Source: CAZJHX01 sp964545715
Lineage (GTDB): Bacteria > Myxococcota_A > UBA9042 > GCA-2863065
Assembly (NCBI GenBank): GCA_964545715.1
Contig: CAZJHX010000082.1
Location: 1-47,888 of the forward strand
Direction of reading: 5' to 3'
DNA length: 47,888 bases
The translations under genes were made by a program, and so were the position numbers. Below the pieces are notes generated by a model. It did no database searches. It was given only the letters and a program-made list of their open reading frames with translations, and was not told the origin of the DNA. Of this stretch, positions 43,699-47,888 are shown piece by piece. Position 1 is the stretch's first letter, and the number at the start of each line of letters is the position of its first letter.

Positions 43699-45910
43699 TG
43701 ACCGCCGGCAACGCCGCGCGCTGACGCAGCAGATGCAAGACGCGCTTGTCGCTGAGCGCGCGGGCCAGCTCACCGAGCAGGGTCAGGTGCATCTCCCCGC
43801 TTGGACACAAGAGCACACAGACGGTGTCTACGCTGCGACCGTCGTACGCACCCCAGTCCACCGGCTTGGCCAGCAGCCCGATGATCACGCGCGGCGCGGT
43901 GATCCCGGCCAGCTCATCGGCGTGCGGGTGCGGCAGCGCGATGCCATTGCCGACGCCGGTGCTGCCAAGGGCCTCGCGCTCCAGCAGAAGGGTCAGCAGG
44001 AGCTTGCGATCACACTCGGTCGGGAGATCGGCGTGCGCGATCAGCAGCCCTATCGCCTCTGAGGGGTTGGAGCCGCCGACGCCGCGGACGATCCCGCCGC
44101 GCTCCACCGATGCGCAGAGGTCGCACAGCTCCAGGTCGACCGGCATGTTCCACTCGCCGGTCATGCCGGGCGCGCGCTGCAGCATGCGGCGGTGATAGGC
44201 GTTGACGATCTCGCGACGCGAGATAAGCCCGACCAGCGTGCTGAGGTCGTCCTCGGCCGTGATCACCAACTCGTCGTAGCCGGTGGCGGTCATGCGGCTG
44301 ATCGCGTCGTACAGAGTGTCCGCGGGGGTAACCGTCTCGCTCTTGACCTGAAAGTCGTTGGCGATGAGGAAGGTGTCGACGCCTTTTTCGCCTACGGTGC
44401 GACGCAGCTGGCGACCGTCGACCACGCCGCGCAAGACGCCGGCGCTGACGATGGGAAAGACCGACTGCTTGGTCGAGGCGAAGTGCTCGACCAGCTCACG
44501 CAGCGGCAGCTGGGGCGAGACGGAGATGGGCTCCGGCTTGCGCTTATCGATGGCGTCGCCGACCGAGATGCGGTGAAGGACGGCGCCCATCATGTCGGAC
44601 AGCTGCCCCGGCGCGTCGAAGCGGGTGGGCGCCTGCTCGCGGAAAAGGGTCCAGCGGCGCGTCATCAACCAACAGAGCGTGCACACCCACAGCGTGGGAA
44701 CGATCAGCCGGTAGTTGCCGACGACCTCGGCCACCATGATCACCGTGCTCAGCGGGGCGTTGACGACCGCCGCTACGAAGCCGCCCATGCCGACGACGAC
44801 GAAGGCCGCGGGCTGAATCTCCAGCTGCGGTGCAAACCAGGCCGCGGCCGCGCCGACCGCACCGCCGAGCAGCCCGCCGATAACCAGCGATGGCGCAAAG
44901 AGACCGCTGGCGCCACCCGACCCAGCGGTGAACGCGGAGACCAGCGCTTTGGCGACAGCGAGCGCCAGCAGGATGACGACCGCCTCGTGACCGTTGAGCG
45001 CCAGCTGGACGATCCCGTAGCCGGCGCCGAGCACGGACGGCAGAAAGACGCCGACGATACCGACCAGCAAGCCGCCGATAGCCGGGCGCGCCCACAGCGG
45101 GATGGCCGAGTTGTGGCCCAGGCGCCGATCGACGGTGCGGAAGAGCACGATGAAGGCGACCGCGCCGGCGGACAGAACGGCGGCCAGCGCCAGGTACGGC
45201 AGCAGCTGCAGGCCGCTGGAGAAGGTGACCTCGGGCATGGCGAACATCGGCTCCCAGCCGCGGACCGCGCCGAAGACACCGTAGGACACGGTGGACGCGA
45301 TGATGGCGGGCACCAGCACCTCGTGCTCGATGTCCATCTCGCTGTAGAGCACCTCGGCGGCGAAAATGGCGGCGGCCATGGGGGCGTGGAAGACGGCGCC
45401 GATTCCGGCGGCAAAGCCGGCCATCATCAAGACGCGCCGCTCGCGTCCCTGCAGGCCAAAGCGGGTGGCGATCAGCGTTCCGATCGCGCCGGAGATCTGG
45501 GCGATCGGGCCCTCCAGCCCGCCCGAACCGCCCGTGCCCAGGGTGACCGCCGATGCGACGGCTTTGACGGGCGCGACGCGGGGCCGGATCTCGCCGTCGT
45601 GGTGGTGATAAGCGTCAACGGCCTGGCTGATGCCGGTGCCCATCGTCTCCGGCGCGAGCCAGGCGCAGAGCAAACCCGACACGATGCCGCCCGTGGCCGG
45701 GATGACGAGAAACAACCATCGCTTGCCGGACGGCAGCTCCCAGGCAAAGCGATAGCGATCGGGAGCGGCCACGTCGATCAGGTAGGCCTGCCCGAAGTCC
45801 ACGAGCTCGGCGAAGACGACGGCAGCCAGGCCGGAGCACACGCCCAACAGGCCGTACAGAGCCAGCATGCGACCGACGTGCAGCGCGGTTGCGGGCCTAT
45901 CGCGCGGCAT
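43658..45910 (-). CDS. ClC-type chloride channel/exchanger fused to CBS pair and PTS EIIA-like domain
   Basis: 750 residues. About 15-420: ClC core with GTGIS (91-95), GSGGLEGP with gating Glu133, and GGASGLFAPS. About 455-580: two CBS motifs (PISVSPQLPLRELVEHF, TPADTLYDAISRM). About 605-750: EIIA domain of the fructose/nitrogen-PTS type, with GIALPHPH, the histidine that would be phosphorylated. The glutamate at the EGP position suggests H+/Cl- exchange rather than a pure channel. Nucleotide binding by CBS and phosphorylation of the EIIA part could gate transport (inference). Start ATG 45910 overlaps the acyltransferase stop by 14 bases. Confidence 0.86.
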   Translation of the reverse strand: MPRDRPATALHVGRMLALYGLLGVCSGLAAVVFAELVDFGQAYLIDVAAPDRYRFAWELPSGKRWLFLVIPATGGIVSGLLCAWLAPETMGTGISQAVDAYHHHDGEIRPRVAPVKAVASAVTLGTGGSGGLEGPIAQISGAIGTLIATRFGLQGRERRVLMMAGFAAGIGAVFHAPMAAAIFAAEVLYSEMDIEHEVLVPAIIASTVSYGVFGAVRGWEPMFAMPEVTFSSGLQLLPYLALAAVLSAGAVAFIVLFRTVDRRLGHNSAIPLWARPAIGGLLVGIVGVFLPSVLGAGYGIVQLALNGHEAVVILLALAVAKALVSAFTAGSGGASGLFAPSLVIGGLLGGAVGAAAAWFAPQLEIQPAAFVVVGMGGFVAAVVNAPLSTVIMVAEVVGNYRLIVPTLWVCTLCWLMTRRWTLFREQAPTRFDAPGQLSDMMGAVLHRISVGDAIDKRKPEPISVSPQLPLRELVEHFASTKQSVFPIVSAGVLRGVVDGRQLRRTVGEKGVDTFLIANDFQVKSETVTPADTLYDAISRMTATGYDELVITAEDDLSTLVGLISRREIVNAYHRRMLQRAPGMTGEWNMPVDLELCDLCASVERGGIVRGVGGSNPSEAIGLLIAHADLPTECDRKLLLTLLLEREALGSTGVGNGIALPHPHADELAGITAPRVIIGLLAKPVDWGAYDGRSVDTVCVLLCPSGEMHLTLLGELARALSDKRVLHLLRQRAALPAVIKGVRAALDPTSK

Positions 45911-46622
45911 CGGCCTGCCACTGCAGCGTCAGCTCATGCGCTCGGGCGGCAAGTCCGTCGATCTCGTCGTCTGAGAGGCCGTCGGTCTCGAGCGTGGGCC
46001 CAACGCGCACCTCGATGTGGCCGGGCGTGACAATCCAGGTGCCTTTGCGCAGCACCTCGTAGAAGCCGCGGGTGGAGATCACCACGACGGGGAGGCCCGC
46101 GCTACGGGCCATGAAGAAGGCGCCGCGCTTGTAGGGGCGCGGCTTGCCGTCAAGCGTCCGGTGCCCCTCCGGGAAGGTCAAAATGGAGATATTGCGGGAG
46201 GCGCGGTCGCGCGCGGCGGCCGTGATCTCGGCGGTGCGGCCCTCGCTGTGCGGATAGACGGGAACCGCGCTGGCCAGGCGCATGAGCCACCCGTAAAACG
46301 GCACCTGCAAGTGGGCCGCGTTCTCCAGACCGCAAAAGACTTGCGGGATGGCGGCGATGGCGACATGGGCATCGAGCATGCTGGTGTGGTTCATCACGTA
46401 TACGCAGACCCGATCCTTGTCGAAGCTGTCGTCGTACGAGATGGTCATGCGGCTCAGCGTCAGGTGCGGGATGAGGCCCAACACCTGCGCGATGCCGCGA
46501 CGCTGGATGCGGGCGAACGGGACGAAGATGGCGACCACGACTCCAACGATGAAGACGACAGCCATGATGGAGAAAGCCAGTATCCACGCGATGATGGACC
46601 AGGCCGCTTTGAGCAGGATCAT
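45897..46622 (-). CDS. PlsC-like 1-acyl-glycerol-3-phosphate acyltransferase
   Basis: 241 residues. N-terminal membrane helix of about 25 residues, then NHTSMLD, the HX4D catalytic motif (His79, Asp84), and FPEGHR, the substrate-binding FPEGTR motif with His for Thr. KRGAFFMA and PVVVISTRG are further family strands. Would acylate lysophosphatidic acid or another lipid or glycolipid acceptor at the inner membrane. ATG 46622 overlaps the GT4 stop as ATGA and its own stop overlaps the ClC start, so all three genes are one transcript. As it follows a glycosyltransferase, a glycolipid acceptor is possible. Confidence 0.85.
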   Translation of the reverse strand: MILLKAAWSIIAWILAFSIMAVVFIVGVVVAIFVPFARIQRRGIAQVLGLIPHLTLSRMTISYDDSFDKDRVCVYVMNHTSMLDAHVAIAAIPQVFCGLENAAHLQVPFYGWLMRLASAVPVYPHSEGRTAEITAAARDRASRNISILTFPEGHRTLDGKPRPYKRGAFFMARSAGLPVVVISTRGFYEVLRKGTWIVTPGHIEVRVGPTLETDGLSDDEIDGLAARAHELTLQWQADAAR

Positions 46623-47836
46623 CGCGGCTGATTATCTGCCAACAACTCCCGGTAAACCACCTCGACGCGTGCGAATACCGCCCTCCACGTGAACGGCGCT
46701 AAGGCGGCGGTCGGGGCATCGGTCAGCGCCGGGCGCGCCAGGGCGGCGCCTACCTCAGCCCCAAGCCCGTCGACAAACGTGGGCAGCGCGGCGGGCGCGG
46801 GAACGTCGATGGCGGCCATCTCGGGCGCCTCCACCAACTGCAGATAGTCGCCAAGCGCGTCCGCCAGCCCGCTGACCACACCCGGCAGGCGCGTGCAGAC
46901 CAGGCGGCACCCACACGCCAGGGCCTCCACCAGCACCAGGGGCACGCCTTCGTAGAAAGAGGGCAGCACAAACACGTCACAGCTACGCATCAGCTCAGCG
47001 AGCTGCGCCTGGTCGAGCATGCCGTGGCGGACGACGTTGGGCATGCCGTCCATGCGGGTGGCCAGCGCGTCCGCCTCCGCCCCGGCGCCCGCACCGGCGA
47101 CATGGAGCGTGATCTCCGGCCTGGACGCCATCACGTCGAGCAGCTGCGGCAGGCCTTTGGAGTGGCTGTATTTGCCCGCGTAGACCAGGTCGCCGGTTCC
47201 GGGCCTCCTACCGCTCACATGAAACACGGCGGCGCGGTACCCGGCACCGACTACGGCCACGCGCCCAGCTTCGACGCCAACCTCGGCCGTCAACGCCTCC
47301 GCGTGCTGCTGCTGCAGGACCACAAAGCGGTCGTTTCGACCGCAGCCGGCGCAGACCTCGTCGTGCAGGTGCGGGCACAAGGTCATCTGGCGCAGCCCGG
47401 TCGCGTGGCAGGACGTGACCACGGGGATGTTCGGGCAGATGTCCTTGAGCATGGAGCTCATCAGCCAGATGTGGTGGCTATGGATCAGGTCAGGTTGAAA
47501 CTCATCGACGACGGCGGCGATGTGGCGACGAAAGACCGCGCGATACGTGCTCAACTGGGCCGGGGTCATCTTTGCCCAGACCGAGCTGCGGTAGGGCATC
47601 ACGTCGCTCATCCCGGGGACGGGAAAGGGCAGCGTCTCGGTCTCGAACCGGAGCGGCTGGATCCGCTCGGGCGGCAGCCCACCGACCGCCGGCATGGGGT
47701 CCGACAAAGGAACGCCAACGATGGCGCGCTGGTCCCAACCCGCGGCCGCGGCGTGGCGCACAAACGCCTCCAAAGTGACACCGCTCCCGGTGAGAGACGG
47801 ACGTTGAGACAGGATGTGGAGGAGGCGGTTTGTCAG
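46619..47836 (-). CDS. GT4-family glycosyltransferase
   Basis: About 405 residues from CTG 47836. N-terminal HILSQRPSLTGSGVT is the GT-B nucleotide-sugar or acceptor loop; the C-terminal half has VYAGKYSHSKGLPQLL, GMLDQAQLAELMRSCDVFVL and PSFYEGVPLVLVEALACGC, the EX7E-type donor site of GT4 enzymes. Internal TTG 47773 would remove the N-terminal strand and loop, so the start must lie upstream. The only start-like codon in frame within the window is CTG 47836, overlapping an upstream stop as CTGA; a start beyond the window is equally possible. Substrate unknown; cytosolic or membrane-associated, in operon with the acyltransferase and ClC genes. Confidence 0.8.
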   Translation of the reverse strand: MTNRLLHILSQRPSLTGSGVTLEAFVRHAAAAGWDQRAIVGVPLSDPMPAVGGLPPERIQPLRFETETLPFPVPGMSDVMPYRSSVWAKMTPAQLSTYRAVFRRHIAAVVDEFQPDLIHSHHIWLMSSMLKDICPNIPVVTSCHATGLRQMTLCPHLHDEVCAGCGRNDRFVVLQQQHAEALTAEVGVEAGRVAVVGAGYRAAVFHVSGRRPGTGDLVYAGKYSHSKGLPQLLDVMASRPEITLHVAGAGAGAEADALATRMDGMPNVVRHGMLDQAQLAELMRSCDVFVLPSFYEGVPLVLVEALACGCRLVCTRLPGVVSGLADALGDYLQLVEAPEMAAIDVPAPAALPTFVDGLGAEVGAALARPALTDAPTAALAPFTWRAVFARVEVVYRELLADNQPR

Positions 47837-47888
47837 ACCAGGTGTCCTAGGTTCTCGCGCATGCCCCGGCCGCAGGAGCGGCCACTGG
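47833..47888 (-). CDS. C-terminal fragment of an upstream gene
   Basis: Only the last 17 codons (ending MRENLGHLV) of a minus-strand frame lie in the window, with TGA at 47833-47835 overlapping the presumed CTG start of the glycosyltransferase. Too short to identify. Confidence 0.3.
   Translation of the reverse strand, partial: SGRSCGRGMRENLGHLV

Noticed and set aside
44192..46030. Plus-strand frame of 612 codons opposite the ClC fusion
   Set aside because: Antisense to a ClC/EIIA gene with all family motifs; product lacks structure.

Overview
The window is GC-rich, gene-dense DNA and probably comes from a member of the Myxococcota or a close relative. Indicators are Asp-Thr-Gly (DTG) linkers, CGxxGCGGxCG-type cysteine modules, a MopE-like CDGLDNDCNG motif, and a MYXO-CTERM-like tail (Cys, glycine-rich linker, membrane helix, RARR) on the protein at 41785-43698. 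A 10-N run at 20005-20014 shows a draft assembly, plausibly a metagenome bin. No rRNA, tRNA, CRISPR array, insertion sequence or phage gene was seen, and no gene-free stretch exceeds 300 bases.

Layout. 38-3154: modular secreted protein of PPC-like and cysteine-rich domains, 5' end unresolved. 3161-5395 (minus): fused alpha-beta E1 2-oxoacid dehydrogenase. 5442-7856: HrpB-type helicase. 7912-14375: alanine/glycine-type Na+ symporter, NhaC-type antiporter, NAGPA-like exported protein and a small DUF1858-like protein with an acidic tail, the last three linked by 4-base or slightly longer overlaps. 14386-24930: a divergent locus with a TPR/YaiO-like outer-membrane barrel and an exported beta-sandwich protein on the minus strand, and on the plus strand a PgaC/BcsA-like GT2 (split by an in-frame TGA), a cytosolic histidine kinase, a single-domain response regulator and a 1227-residue HEAT-repeat protein. 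I read this as a polysaccharide synthesis and export machine with its own signalling module; it is the best candidate for an under-described system.

25012-31263: four envelope proteins: an exported unknown, a small lipoprotein, a large alpha/beta-hydrolase lipoprotein with Ca-loop motifs, and a beta-barrel. 31399-34044: small exported helical protein, alpha/beta hydrolase and SSS-family symporter. 33924-37402 (minus): Wzy/O-antigen-ligase-like protein and a Wzc-like chain-length/BY-kinase protein whose Walker A lysine is arginine. 37499-38985: Ntn-hydrolase asparaginase and thioredoxin-like lipoprotein. 39156-41719 (minus): dihydropyrimidinase and an unknown four-helix membrane protein. 41785-43698: SpoIID-domain lipoprotein with MYXO-CTERM-like tail. 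43658-47836 (minus): operon of GT4 glycosyltransferase, PlsC-like acyltransferase and a ClC-CBS-EIIA fusion.

Two intergenic regions, 29581-29738 and 38982-39159, are almost wholly occupied by long imperfect palindromes. Their outer arms differ but they share a central core, which suggests a repeated structured element. Most gene starts were chosen from visible Shine-Dalgarno sites, 4-base stop/start overlaps, or signal peptides; several differ from the longest reading frame.
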